Below are positions 17,140 to 27,700 of a DNA stretch of 34,357 nucleotides, one piece after another. Origin of the DNA: Candidatus Obscuribacterales bacterium (GTDB taxonomy: Bacteria; Cyanobacteriota; Vampirovibrionia; Obscuribacterales; Obscuribacteraceae); contig JAKFUT010000164.1 in assembly GCA_021732565.1 (NCBI GenBank), positions 1 through 34,357 of the forward strand, in the 5' to 3' direction. Both the position numbers and the translations under genes were made by a program. Each line of letters starts with the position of its first letter. The first letter of the stretch is position 1. The notes below the pieces were generated by a model. The model did not search any database. It saw only the letters and a list, made by a program, of their open reading frames with translations, and was not told the origin of the DNA.

Positions 17140-17562
17140 TTATAAAACGTGAATACTCTCAAGGCTCACGGCCAGTCCGCCATCTGGTTTCATCATTAAC
17201 CTGAGCTGTAAGGTGTAATCTGAGCGAACCTCATCGGAGGTCCACACGTCAAAATCCACATAGTAGTTTTGCCCCAACGGATGTCTTCGGATCTTCAAAG
17301 CGCAGTCACGACCATCTCTAAGCACTTTGCGATGTACATTGAGTTCACCACAACTGTAGTCTACATCCTCAAACGCCTCATCTGGCGGTTGAATAAGGGA
17401 AACCTTACTCTCTTCAAGATTACGAACAACATCAACGGCACGTCCAGACTTACCACCTGTTAGCAAATCAACTTGGTTGTGATCTCTGATAACAAGGAGT
17501 TTTACGATTTCTCGTAAAATATCTGCGATAGCTGATATTTCTTCGTCCATGTCTCTATCCAC
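17140..17562 (-). CDS. Hypothetical protein, 140 aa
   Basis: Not recognised. A helical N-terminus (ISAIADILREIVKLLVIRDH) is followed by a Lys/Arg/Asp-rich middle and a C-terminal half rich in alternating beta-type residues (YYVDFDVWTSDEVRSDYTLQ). No signal peptide or TM helix. GTG at 17562 is the best start: AGGAGGAAGG lies eight bases upstream; the ATG at 17550 is too far from that site. An IS1182-family element is inserted about 70 bases upstream of the start, so its original promoter has probably been separated from it. No operon partner. Confidence 0.65.
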   Translation of the reverse strand: MDRDMDEEISAIADILREIVKLLVIRDHNQVDLLTGGKSGRAVDVVRNLEESKVSLIQPPDEAFEDVDYSCGELNVHRKVLRDGRDCALKIRRHPLGQNYYVDFDVWTSDEVRSDYTLQLRLMMKPDGGLAVSLESIHVL

Positions 17563-17634
17563 CGGTCCTTCCTCCTATGGGCAACCATGCCGATCTCCTG
17601 GTACTCGTGTTTTGCTGGTGGGATTGAGCCCTAG

Positions 17635-17645
17635 GAGCCTGTCGG
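17635..17645 (+). repeat. IS1182-type left terminal inverted repeat
   Basis: GAGCCTGTCGG, exactly complementary to the right end and preceded by CTAG. Confidence 0.82.
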
Positions 17646-17720
17646 TAAATATAACGGCTCTCTGAAAAGCCTACGGGGCAGAAAACGCCAGCGCCTTGCA
17701 ACCGTATTTCGACCTTCTGC

Positions 17721-17760
17721 ACCGATTGGTATCGCATCTGGTACCAATCGGTTTTCTATT
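17721..17760 (+). terminator. Terminator-like hairpin near the IS left end
   Basis: ACCGATTGGTA (17721-17731) and TACCAATCGGT (17742-17752) form an 11-bp perfect stem with a 10-base loop, followed by TTTCTATT. Just inside an IS end such a hairpin would block transcription entering from outside and so limit transposase expression, a known protective arrangement in several IS families. Confidence 0.55.
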
Positions 17761-18201
17761 GATTTGCAATCACATTTAGTTTGCAAAGAATTGAAGGGAT
17801 TTCCAAACTAGCTCAGAATCTAAGTTACCACACCAAGAATCAAACCAGGCAGGAAATCCCATGGCTAGAAATTCTATCGCGCAGAAGGCAGATTCACAAC
17901 TCCAGCTTGAAGTGAACGTGCCCGCTTGCTCTCGGCCGGTCCCGAATGGCAAGGCTGAAGGGACCAGATTAGTTCTGTTTCGCCCACAGCTTCACCGGTC
18001 CTTTTGTTGCCCGGCAGTTAATACCGTACGTATTCAGCGCACTTGCAACATAGCGTTATAGAAGCACCTTGCGGCCCATGAGGGGAGCGGATGACTTCAA
18101 GATTAATAGTAGCGATAAAACGGTGGAGGTCCAAGCTGTAACTTGAACCTCCTTGAGCTTTCGAAAACAGGTCGAAAGCAATTCTAGTTTGGCTGATTCT
18201 T

Positions 18202-19545
18202 TTGCTCTTATCCAGCCGTTCTGCCGCATCTGAATGGACAAGCGAGTTGGAATCGCGACTACCAGCAGATCATTTTGTATTCTTCATACTTGATCTAGTC
18301 GGGAGCCTGAATCTTTCCGCAATTCTTTCGAAGTACGAGAAGAAAGGTGGCGTCGGGAGACCTGCCTATGACCCAACCATGATGTTGAACCTTGTACTCT
18401 ATTGTTACTGTAGTAACTTCGTCCAGAGGAATTGAACGTGCTTGCCGGGAGAGCGTGCCTTGCTGCGTAATAACAGGGAACCAAACTCCCAACCACGACA
18501 CGATATCAAACTATCTCAAATTGCACAGAGCGGAGTTCGACAATATCTTCCAGCAAGTCCTGCTAAAGGCTGACGGTTTGGGATTGATCAAGCTTGATCA
18601 TGTGGCGCTTGACGGGTCAAAACTTCATGCCAATGCGTCTAAGCGAAAGGCTATGAGCTATGAGCGGATGTGTCAGACTGCCGAAAAGCTGCCCGTTGAG
18701 TGCGAAGAACTTACAATACGGATTGCCGAAAAATAGAGGGACACCCAAGAGCACTGATCGAAGCCGATGAACTAAAGAAGGACGTGAACTTCAAAAAGAA
18801 GAAACTGGCAAGAATCAAGAACTCAAAGAAACAACTGGAACGGCGGGCAAAAGAGAAAGCGAAGGTTCAGGCTAAGGCAAAGAAAGAGCTTCAGAAGCAG
18901 GGACATAAGATCAGGAAAATTCCTGACCCCAAAACGGTGTTGCCGGAGCCTAAAGATCAAATCAATTTCACTGATCCGGATTCAAGAATCATGGGAAAGA
19001 AAGGTGGAGCATTCGAACAATGCTACAACGTACAGATTGTAGCTGATAGCTTTTGCCAGATAATTGTCGCGCTTGACGTTGTTCAACACGGAAATGACAA
19101 GCTCCTTCTGGTGCCAATGTTTGAACAGGTTCAGCAGCGGCTGAACCGAATGCCAACAACCGGCTCCGCAGATGCGGGATATTTCAGCGAGGAAAGCGTC
19201 AAGAACATCGCATTGTCGAACATCGAACTATTGGTGCCTCCAGATCGCGAAACCCACCCGCGGACAGCGAGGCCAACGATCGGTCGAATTGCCAAAGATA
19301 TTTCGCCCGCGGACCGAATGAGACGCAAGCTTTCGACAAAACGCGGCAAGAAATTGTATGCGCAACGTAAGTGTATCGTCGAACCGGTATATGGGCAGGT
19401 GAAAGAATCGGTCCTGGAATTTGATCAGTTCTCCTGGCGCCGGTTGACCAACGTCAGAAATCAGTGGGCGCTGGTATGCACGGCGCACAACTTACTGAAG
19501 CTCTATCGGGCAAGCAAAGACCAGCACAAATCAATTGCCGCCTAG
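18202..19545 (+). pseudogene. IS1182-family transposase, two frameshifts
   Basis: Three frames together give a DDE transposase. 18202-18435 has the N-terminal PADHFVFFILDLVGSLNLS and GRPAYDPTMMLNLVLYCYC motifs. After a shift near 18415 comes SSRGIERACRESVPCCVI, the catalytic HVALDGSKLHANASKRKAMS with the first Asp, and a coiled-coil insert. A second shift lies in the A5 run near 18732 (one A short of the in-frame IAEKIEGHPRAL). The rest has the second Asp in TTGSADAGYFSEES and the Glu in CIVEPVYGQVKE. All three catalytic residues are present, but no single frame joins them. Weak start; TTG 18202 is simply where the first frame becomes family-like. Confidence 0.85.
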
Positions 19546-19693
19546 CTGATCGTCGTTCCTGTCCGAACAAACCGCATTCCACACACGAGCGACCAGTTCG
19601 TCAAATTGCTTCGCCTACCTGCGACTCAACTGTTGGCGCCGGTGTGAACAGGGCCATCCCGGTTGAAAAGCAGTGCTGTCTGCGGGGACTTTT

Positions 19694-19704
19694 CCGACAG
19701 GCTC
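19694..19704 (-). repeat. IS1182-type right terminal inverted repeat
   Basis: CCGACAGGCTC on the plus strand, followed by CTAG; exact complement of the left end. Confidence 0.82.
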
Positions 19705-19720
19705 CTAGGGAATCGAAGAA

Positions 19721-20073
19721 TTGATTACCATGTAACCATGGCCATCTATTTGTCGAAGACGCATTGAAGCTTTTCAGCGAGATAGCGAGGCTTGAGCAAG
19801 CGGGAAATCTCCGCAAAGGATCAAAACGCATCTCTGCTGCTCAATCACTTCGCGCAGAATTGTTTGAGTGTTTCCCGACGAACAGCCTCACTTTGCCACC
19901 CTATGCGACTCCATGAACAGGGACTGAATAAGCGAGGTCACTCTTTATTTAATACGCTAATACAAGCGTTCTGGCAAGCAATAATGTGTTGACAAAAACA
20001 CGGCAAGCTAACCCGGGCATCAGTTTGACTGACATTGTTCAATAGTTCGAATATGATACGGACTGGAACAAGG
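19721..20073 (+). repeat. Long direct repeat, copy 2
   Basis: Second copy of the sequence at 13609-13971, beginning 13 bases after the right flank of the IS element. Here the internal reading frame is longer and uninterrupted (HLFVEDALKLFSEIARLEQA, ending PPYATP and a stop), so this copy is closer to the ancestral state in its 5' part. It is followed by the MuA/TniA-type transposase scrap rather than the RT relic, so the similarity ends sharply at AACAAGG. Confidence 0.75.
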
Positions 20074-20113
20074 TGATAACGAGGCGTTGTGGGACAGACA
20101 AAGCAAGCCCCCC

Positions 20114-20329
20114 TTCAATCGGCAGGCGGAACGATTCAGCCGCGAGCCCCTCGACCTAGTTCAGATAGATCACACCAAGGTAGATCTGATCGAGTCGACG
20201 AACTTTCCCGAGAGCCGATAGGACGCCCCTCGTTGACACTCGCTATCGACGTTTTTCACTCGTTGTATCCTTGGAATGCTGTTAACGTTTGAAGCACCAT
20301 CAGCAACTTCCATTGGATTGTGCTACTAG
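20114..20329 (+). pseudogene. MuA/TnsB/TniA-type transposase fragment
   Basis: A short scrap of a DDE (rve-fold) transposase in three frames. The first gives FSREPLDLVQIDHTKVDLIE with the first catalytic Asp in QIDHT. The second gives REPIGRPSLTLAIDVF with the second catalytic Asp in AIDVF. The third gives TRCILGMLLTFEAPSATSIG ending LCY-stop. Concatenated, these follow the well-known pattern P.D.vQIDHT..D - PIGRPWLTLAIDVFTR - FEAPS..S.GLC of Tn7-like TnsB, Mu and Tn5053/Tn402 TniA proteins. The catalytic Glu and the DNA-binding domains are missing. It starts about 40 bases after direct repeat copy 2. Confidence 0.72.
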
Positions 20330-20523
20330 GCGCATTATATGATTGCAGGCTGAATCCCCCCGCCAGGTAAAGACAGGCCCAAACGGGTGACGCTTGTTAA
20401 CTTTCGATACGGACTGATGACATGGTTCCTTATCCATTCAGGCGTACTAAAAGTGCTCGGCCTCATAGGTCGATGGTTTACCTGCCACTTGCCTTATACT
20501 GGTAGGCGTAGAGGAAAGCAACC

Positions 20524-20760
20524 ATGTCCCAGCGAAAACCAGAAGATAACGTCAAAGTTCAGCAAGTGCTTAAGCTTGTTGATGAGCTTACGCCTGAAGA
20601 GCGCGACGAGGTGCTGTATCAGCTAAAGCTTGAAGACCTGCGCCGAGAAATTCAAAAAGGCATTGACTCAGCCGAACGTGGAGAGCTGTACTCGGAAAAG
20701 GAAGTAATGGCTTACTTGGACGAACACCATAAGCAGCGCCTGGAAAGACAAACGAGGTGA
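20524..20760 (+). CDS. Antitoxin-like protein (putative addiction-module component)
   Basis: A 78-residue, highly charged helical protein of the kind paired with ParE/RelE toxins (VDELTPEERDEVLYQLKLED, then GELYSEKEVMAYLDEHHKQR, the latter the usual C-terminal toxin-binding segment with an EV.a.l motif). ATG follows GAGGAAAG at good spacing, and TATACT at 20495-20500 is a plausible -10. Its stop overlaps the GTG of the toxin gene by two bases, the normal antitoxin-first order. The toxin is destroyed by frameshifts, so this antitoxin survives alone; it may persist neutrally or neutralise a related toxin elsewhere. Confidence 0.75.
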   Translation: MSQRKPEDNVKVQQVLKLVDELTPEERDEVLYQLKLEDLRREIQKGIDSAERGELYSEKEVMAYLDEHHKQRLERQTR

Positions 20761-21048
20761 CTCGAATCAGCCTTACCGGGGATGCCCGGCAGACCTCAAA
20801 GGGATCTACGATTTCATAGCTGACGATAACATTGCTGCAGGAAACAGATAAGGCGGCTGCAAGAGCGGTGGAGTGTGCTTCTCGACCAGCCACGCATCGG
20901 TACGAAGCACGATGACATTCGGCCGGACATACGTAGCATCACGGAAGGCAATTACATCATCTTCTATCGCGTTGTTGATTCAGGCATCCAAATCATACGA
21001 GTCCTCCACACCTCCATGGACGCTGTTCGCGCTTTCACTCAAATGTAA
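20757..21048 (+). pseudogene. ParE/RelE-family toxin, frameshifted
   Basis: The toxin partner of the preceding antitoxin, recognisable across shifted frames. GTG 20757 starts VTRISLTGDARQ; a shift gives DLKGIYDFIADDNIAAGNR then stop; another gives DKAAARAVEC; a third gives LLDQPRIGTKHDDIRPDIRS, then EGNYIIFYRVVDSGIQIIRV and LHTSMDAVRAF to the stop at 21048. The pattern DL..IydFI..dn...A - G..r.diRp..RSi..g.YiIFYrv - I.RvlH..md matches ParE/RelE toxins throughout. Three indels in under 300 bases exclude an active toxin. A functional toxin would act on gyrase (ParE) or mRNA (RelE); the sequence cannot distinguish these. Confidence 0.78.
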
Positions 21049-21073
21049 GATTGATCGAAACCATGGGATATGA

Positions 21074-21523
21074 CCCCTTACTGGAAGGCTATTGCAGGTC
21101 AGTACTCCTGCCGTCGAGGGCGATCCTTCATCCGGAAATTTCAGCTTTGGTTATGACACAGCCGGAACGCTCACTTCACAAACCAGCTCCACTGGCGAAG
21201 ATCCGCCTGAGTATCGAGAGGTTGGCTATGAACTCGACGAGAATGGGAACCGCACAAAACTCACCTGGCCCGATACCTATTACGCTCAGTACTTCCTTGA
21301 TGAGCTGAACCGGCTAAAAGACATCAAACTCAACGGTAGCGGTTCCGCAGCTTTCCATTTCTATGCAGGCTCTTTGCGCTCTCCAGCACAAGTGTATTGT
21401 GGCAGTCAAATGGTAGGCCCGGAGATCGCAGCCGAAAAGGGGGCCACTTTGCAGGAGGCTGCTGATTGGATTGGATGCAGCAGTGGCGATCAGAAAACGT
21501 GGACTTCCGGAACCGTCTGCTGA
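21074..21523 (+). pseudogene. YD/RHS-repeat protein fragment
   Basis: A frame open from 21074 with no real start codon (TTG 21092 is internal). It encodes YD-repeat-like sequence: GNFSFGYDTAGTLTSQTSS, then YELDENGNRTKLTWPD and YFLDELNRLKDIKLNGSG, the G..i.l.YD..GnRt pattern of RHS and WapA proteins. After about residue 95 the sequence no longer resembles a repeat (EKGATLQEAADWIGCSSG). It is a short internal piece of a once much larger secreted or polymorphic-toxin protein. Bases 21524-21795 downstream hold no convincing gene, only a short degraded peptide-like stretch around 21590-21715. Confidence 0.6.
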
Positions 21524-21795
21524 GAAGTTGGAATCGAGACTCTTTCGCCTTCCAAGCTGAAGTAGAACAAGCGGCTTTATGAGGCGTATAGCGTGCCCTG
21601 CAGAGGTATTTTGCTGAGATCAAATCACAAGCTGGCCAAACCCAAGCAACGCCGGAGAACTCCTTCTTATCCTTCGACACGAGATATCGATGCCTGGTTG
21701 TGAATCGATTGTGAGAACTTACTGTTAGCCTGCGGCATCAGAGAGGGTTCGGCAAACGAATTTCACACTTTGCTGGAATTCGTCAGGAGATACGA

Positions 21796-24700
21796 ATGAA
21801 TAGATATGATGGCTTAGAGAACTGGTTCACAGACTCGGGGAAACAAGATGCCCGCAACGCACTGTCTTCAGAGCTGTTGGATCATTTTACGGATGACCTT
21901 TCCTTCAAATCAACCGAGTCGCAGCGCGTTAATCGACAGTCTCTTGACCAAAGCAAACCTCAAACAGACAACTCTCTCCATAGCGAGAGCTCATTATGGC
22001 AGTGTGCGTTGCCCGGATTCGAGCTGGAGCAAGCTCGTGCGAACAAAAGAGAGAAAGCCGACTCGGCAGACGACGCGCCAGCAAAGAAGGACACAGACAA
22101 GGTACAGGAACTTGCCCGTACCCTTGATCAACAATCAGTGCAGCAACAGTTCTCAAAAGGAATTGCCGATGCTCGCAAAGCGATTGAGCATGTAAAGCCA
22201 TCCGACCGCCCGGGCTCAAAACAGGAAGTTGCGCTTCTCACATTCGAGTGGCAACTGCGAGTAATGGAACTTATCAACCGATCGCCTTATATGTTTGGTG
22301 AGTACCGGAGATCGACCGAACCTGTGGATTTGCAAAAAACTCTGAAAAAGATTGCGGAAAACAAATTCGAAACGCTCTCAAGCGCTGAACTGAAAGCAGC
22401 GATTCAACTTGAAGGAGTTGGAGGAGAATTTGGTCCGGCATCTCAATACGCCTACTCACGAACAATGCGATGGTTCAACCATGCGGTCCTCCATACCTAC
22501 AAAGATCTCATCAGTACCGGTCTTCGCTTACACCCGGGTGGTCCTATTCCATCATTCACCGGAGACGCAGAGACTAGCACAGGCTTCGGAAGTTCACCTG
22601 AGACCTTCAAGTCAAAGCTCCTCTCAGAGAACACCGACGTCGCCGAAATCAAACGACTCACAGATAGCGGAAAAATATCTTCCGAACTTCTATTTGAGAC
22701 TAAGTCAAAGCCAGGCAGAGAAGAGCTCAGAAAGTTCGACAACACCATATTCTGGTTCGAGGAATCACATGCTCGACTGGCGGAACAGACCCTCCGGCTG
22801 GAGGCGAATAACCGGCATCGAGTCATTGAAGAGGTCTTGAAGATTAAAGACAACGGGTGGCGGCCGCCTGCAGATTCCCGAGAACTCGCGGGCTACAACC
22901 AGCGGGCAGATGAGGTTTGCAATTTAATGCTTCGAGTACGCAACTACGCCGAAGCAATCAAATCGCTTGAAAAAATCGACGGCGATTTCAAAACGAAAGC
23001 ATTCGAGACCTTTCCTGGCGACATCGATTGGGACCAGAAGGACAAACGCATTTGCAAGATGACGCTCGATCTCCCGGAAACTCTCATGGTAACCGTGGAC
23101 AGCGAAAAGAAGCTGCAAAAATTGCGAGACTGGCTAGATAAGTTCGGCCCGGAAATAGAACGCGCAACCGACGAATATCGCAAAGGCAATTTTATACGGT
23201 ACGGCGATTTCCTTGAGAAAGGACGCGTCGCCGTGGACAAAGACGGTCACACGGTGCAAGTTTGGGACGAAGCAGGACGCACACGGGTCGTGAGAAATGA
23301 GGAAGGCAAGCTCATTACGCGCACACTTGATGGTCAGCTTGTTGATGGAAAGAAAGTACTACCAGCGGAGCACAAAACGGCTGCGGCCAAGAGTGAACAG
23401 TATGACTACATCTGCGACAAGTTTTCTGTTTCGAGAAACGACAAAAACGAAATCGTGGTGAACACGTACAGAAGCATCGAAAAGGACCATCTTCTCAATT
23501 ACAACCGATGGGTCGGTTCACAGGTCGGAAGTTACGAGGAGAAGAAGACCTATAAGCCCGAAGATCTTGTCGCAGTAGAAACCAGCTCCGGAAAGGTGCA
23601 GCTGATCCGAGCAGATCGCCTTGAGGAATTCAAAGCCATTCAAGCATTTTTTCACCATGGACCCAAGGTTGCTTCTTGCGCGATGGACATCGGCATGGTC
23701 GTCAGCGGCAGCATTGGTGCAAGGGCCGCGCTGCAAGCCGGACGATTCGCCTACGCGGGAATCAATGCCGGCAGAGCCATGTTGGGAGTAACCGGTCTGA
23801 TGGATCCGACTTTTCGCCAGATGGGCGAAACAGGAGACCGCATTCGTCAACTACGGCACGGGCTAATCTTAATAGACGTGACGCAGGGCTTGCTTCGCCA
23901 GGGACTGGGCGCTGCCACAACCGGCAAGATGTTGTTCGAATCTGAAGGAGCAGCCGCAGTTCACAAGGTAATAGAGAACTCAAAATGGATGAGCCGAGCA
24001 GAAAGTGCTACAGCGAAAGTATTTGGCGGCTGTGATGCAATTTATCTCCCGGTCCTCGGAGTGGAACTCTATGAAAAAGTCAAAATGCATATAGGGGATA
24101 ATCCTCATTCCTTGTTGGACGCAGCCGTCGACCAGATTGGCAATGGGAGAGGAACAGAGCAAAAACTGCCCGGGAGAAAAGGCGTTGACGCTGAATCGAT
24201 ATCAGCATTAATGGATACCTATTTCAAGCTGCTAGACATTCAAGAGGAACGCGATAAACTCGCAGTAAGCAAGCGGCTTACTGAAATCAAGAATGCACTG
24301 ACAGACGAAGCGAAGTCCAAAGCTACCCGAGAAACGCTGGCCGGATTGTGGTGTCCGTCAGTAGAGCAAATGCTGGAGATCAAAAAACGTAACCATGATT
24401 CACTTCCTCGTACACTTACAGATCGCCAGATCACAGGCACTGAAGAAGAAAAGATTAGCGCTGCCCTGGGACTCATTTTTCTTTCGCGCGATAAGGACGG
24501 AAATCTACCCCAAGACGGAGTCTTGATCCGATCAGACGAGACCATTCCTGGCTATAAATATATCAAAGGACATGGAAAAGCGAAGCAGCACGTATCGGTA
24601 GAACCAGAAAACATAGTTCGGCAGGTTACCGTTCAGGATGTGGTGCACACTTTAAGAACAGCGGCCTTCTGTGGGGAGAAGCCCCCAACTCGTCTGGTCG

Positions 24701-27700
24701 CGGCAGACAGTCTGTTTCGACTGGGCGCCATTGGCAGCGGCAAATATGCTTCGCTGATTCTAGATATTCTGGAAAGAGAACCAAGTGATACTCAGAATAA
24801 AGAATTGAGAATCATGAGCCTGAAGCAGCTGTCTGATCTCATTGACTTCGGCCGACTGCTGGAAGCCAATCCAGCGGTGGCGGCCAATTCACGCCTGCGG
24901 CTGGCAGGCGAGAATTACGGCGCATCTTCGACGGTACTGACCGATCGACTGCTGGCAATTTCCAAAACGGAGAAAGATCCTGATCTCAGAGCAATGGCCA
25001 TAGCACTCTCCCATGCGCACAACCACGAATTACCGGCAGAAGCACTCGCGCCGTACTTCAAGAGATATGAACAGCTCAAAAATTCTAGTGGCAAATTCAG
25101 ACAGACAATTCTTGATGAGCTCACATCAGATCTCGGTGCCAAGATCCCGGACAATCCCAAGAAGGAGCGCGAAGCAGCCATAGAGAAGCGACTCAGAGCG
25201 GCTCAAGCCCTGCAGCTCTTCCAAAGCAACCCGTCAGACGCGGCGGCCGTCAAACAGCTGGACATTCACAAATCTCTCATCGATTGCCTCACCGCCTGCG
25301 GAGGACGCAACATTTGCAACTACAAAGAAGGAGAGTCGATTAATCTCAAACTTGCCATCAAGGTCCTCGATGCAGTGATGTCGTCCGGCAAAGTACCGAC
25401 AGAATCACAACGAGAGGACATTGCCCGCACCGCACTCGGTATTATGGAAATTCCCTATGTCAAAGAAGGATCGGATCGGTTCGCTCCGGCAGTGGCAAAG
25501 CTGGCGATAATCGGCCGCATGGAGAGAATCTTCGAAACAAGCAAACTACGCCAGGACATGGCTGGCGCGCTGAAGAATATCCTTCAGCTCGACAATCGGG
25601 AGCAGGGAATTCGTTCGGGCTGGGGTATGCTTCCTGAGCTTCGCGTAGCGGCAATTGAAGGGCTAACCTCACTCGGTTCCGCCGACGCGCAAAGCCTGCA
25701 ACTAATCTCCGAGCGATTGCTCTACAATGCCAAAGAAAAAGGCACAGATTCTTTTGGTGAGCAAGTTCCTCAAGTGCGAGCGTCGGCGGTGCGCGCTCTA
25801 TCATTACTGGCAGAAAATCGAATGAGATTCTCCGAAGCAAATATTAAAGAGATTGAGAAAAAAGAACCAAAAATACGGGAAACACTTGGGCTAAACGGCG
25901 CCCTCTACGTAGGTGAATTACTGAAGCGCGAGCGAGATCCTGTGGTTCTGGATTTGCTATGGCGAGTCTGGGAGCGTCGCAACCGAATTGAACCGGAAAG
26001 CACAGAATACAAACGCGCCTATGATCTGGAGGTGGAGAAGCTTCAATCTGCAGCACAGATTACTTTCTCACGCGATCAGGCGCTTGCCTTTGTTCGCAGC
26101 AGACCCGAATTGAAAAACCTCGATTCGCAATTTCTTGAGGGCGAAGTGAGACGACGAACCGAAGAACTCAGGGTAGATCCCTATGCAGGCTTCTTCGGTT
26201 GGTGTGATTCGTGTGTCAGCAGCCGATCTACCATTCGCAAGAGGAATGAAGAAGCGACGACAAATGCCCGGCTCGACGCATCAAGAGAAAAGCGCCGCGA
26301 GAAGGAAGAGTCTCTAGAGGCCCTGATACACTTCGACAAGCTCGATTCTTCAGAGCAGGCCAAAGCAATTAAGACCCTGATGCATATAGTCCGTTGTCCG
26401 GATCAGGCGCTCTTCTCCGGTGGAGACACTCAGATGGCTAGAATTCGCGCATCGGAAATGCTATTGCGTTTGACTCGCGGCGATGATGCTCGCGACCGGG
26501 TCGCACATAAAGAACTCCTTTCACGAACCATCGTCAGTTGCTTGCTCGATAGTTCTATAGATACCAATGCGCAGGTCAAACTCAATCTCTTCAAGTGTGT
26601 TGATAATCTGACAGCCAATGTTCACGGATCGACCAATCAGAAAGACGATATCTGGATTATAACTCCCGAGCGCGCCAGTCTTATCTACTGGCAGGTAGTG
26701 GATCGTGAAACCCGGCAAAAATTCGACACGACCGACAATCCCCTGGAGAAAGAACGAAGCGGCGCTCTCATGATGCACGCGCTGCATCGACTATATCAAC
26801 TGAGATCAACCGGCTCAGCGTATCGATTGGACGCTCTGGCAAACAATGAGGAATTTAAGAAAAGCCAGCCCGAAGTATCCACCTTCGCAAAAAAGATTCA
26901 TCAATCTCTACAGCACGGAGTGGGGCACCTGCAGAGAGACGCAACGCCATCTCGATGGGATTCACTAAGCGACCGGGCGGACTTTATGGAAGCAAATCTG
27001 CCGGACGCCACCTTCAATTACGAAGAGGCCTGTCGTGCTTTCTTCCGCGCATGCAAAGATAAACCGATTGAATATCCAACAGATCCACGAGCCACAGTAC
27101 TTATGGACGCCCTTTCGCATCAGAACGAACGGGTCCGATTGACCGCTGCTCTTATCTTGTCCGACAGCAAGATTGGCACTCATATGATCCGCGCCGTAGA
27201 GGTTCTTGCAGGTCTAGCGGTAAACGGCTCCAGGGAACAGTACAGAAGCGATGCAGCTAAAGTGCTCAACGATATAATCTTGCAAGGACAACCAGTTGAA
27301 CAAGACTTTGCATTTGGCCAATGGAAGAAACTTTTTGATGCTCACTGCGCGGAGCAGAAATCGTCCCGCACGCCAGGACCAATACCACCCACGGCGATTC
27401 CCGACAGCAAAGCAGTAAGTCTGCGCAGAATGGAAGCCGATGAGTGGGCACGATTGCATGGTCTCAGCGCAGATTCAACGAAGACTAGCGCAACAGATCT
27501 GCACAGGAAGCGTATTGCCCACATAGCAGCCGTTACGGGTCGTAAGAAAAGTGATATTGAAAGCGAACTGGAAGTTGAACGGTACAAGCTGAATTTACGG
27601 TTAGGTGGCGGTCCGGATACCAGACAGTGTCATCAACCGAACAAAGGGCCAACACTCATGCCTTTGAAGAACCCACCACCTCTTCTCTTTCTTCGCCCCA

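Larger units (their letters stand above)
17635..19704 (+). mobile_element. IS1182-family insertion sequence (degenerate)
   Basis: The left end GAGCCTGTCGG (17635-17645) and right end CCGACAGGCTC (19694-19704) are perfect 11-bp inverted repeats, each flanked by CTAG (17631-17634 and 19705-19708), consistent with a palindromic 4-bp target duplication; with flanks the symmetry extends to 17 bp. The transposase occupies the right two thirds in three frames. The left 560 bp is longer than usual for the family and holds a terminator-like hairpin plus a small ORF (17861-18061) of unknown meaning. The element sits between the 17140 gene and direct repeat copy 2. Not mobile on its own because of the frameshifts. 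Confidence 0.82.

Noticed and set aside
17861..18061. 66-codon frame in the IS left part
   Set aside because: Starts plausibly (MARNSIAQKADSQLQLEV) but ends in atypical composition and I could not match it to any IS accessory protein; left unannotated as a gene.
18202..19545. Programmed frameshifting to make the transposase
   Set aside because: Two shifts are required, only one at a homopolymer, and IS1182-family transposases are normally single-frame; decay is simpler.
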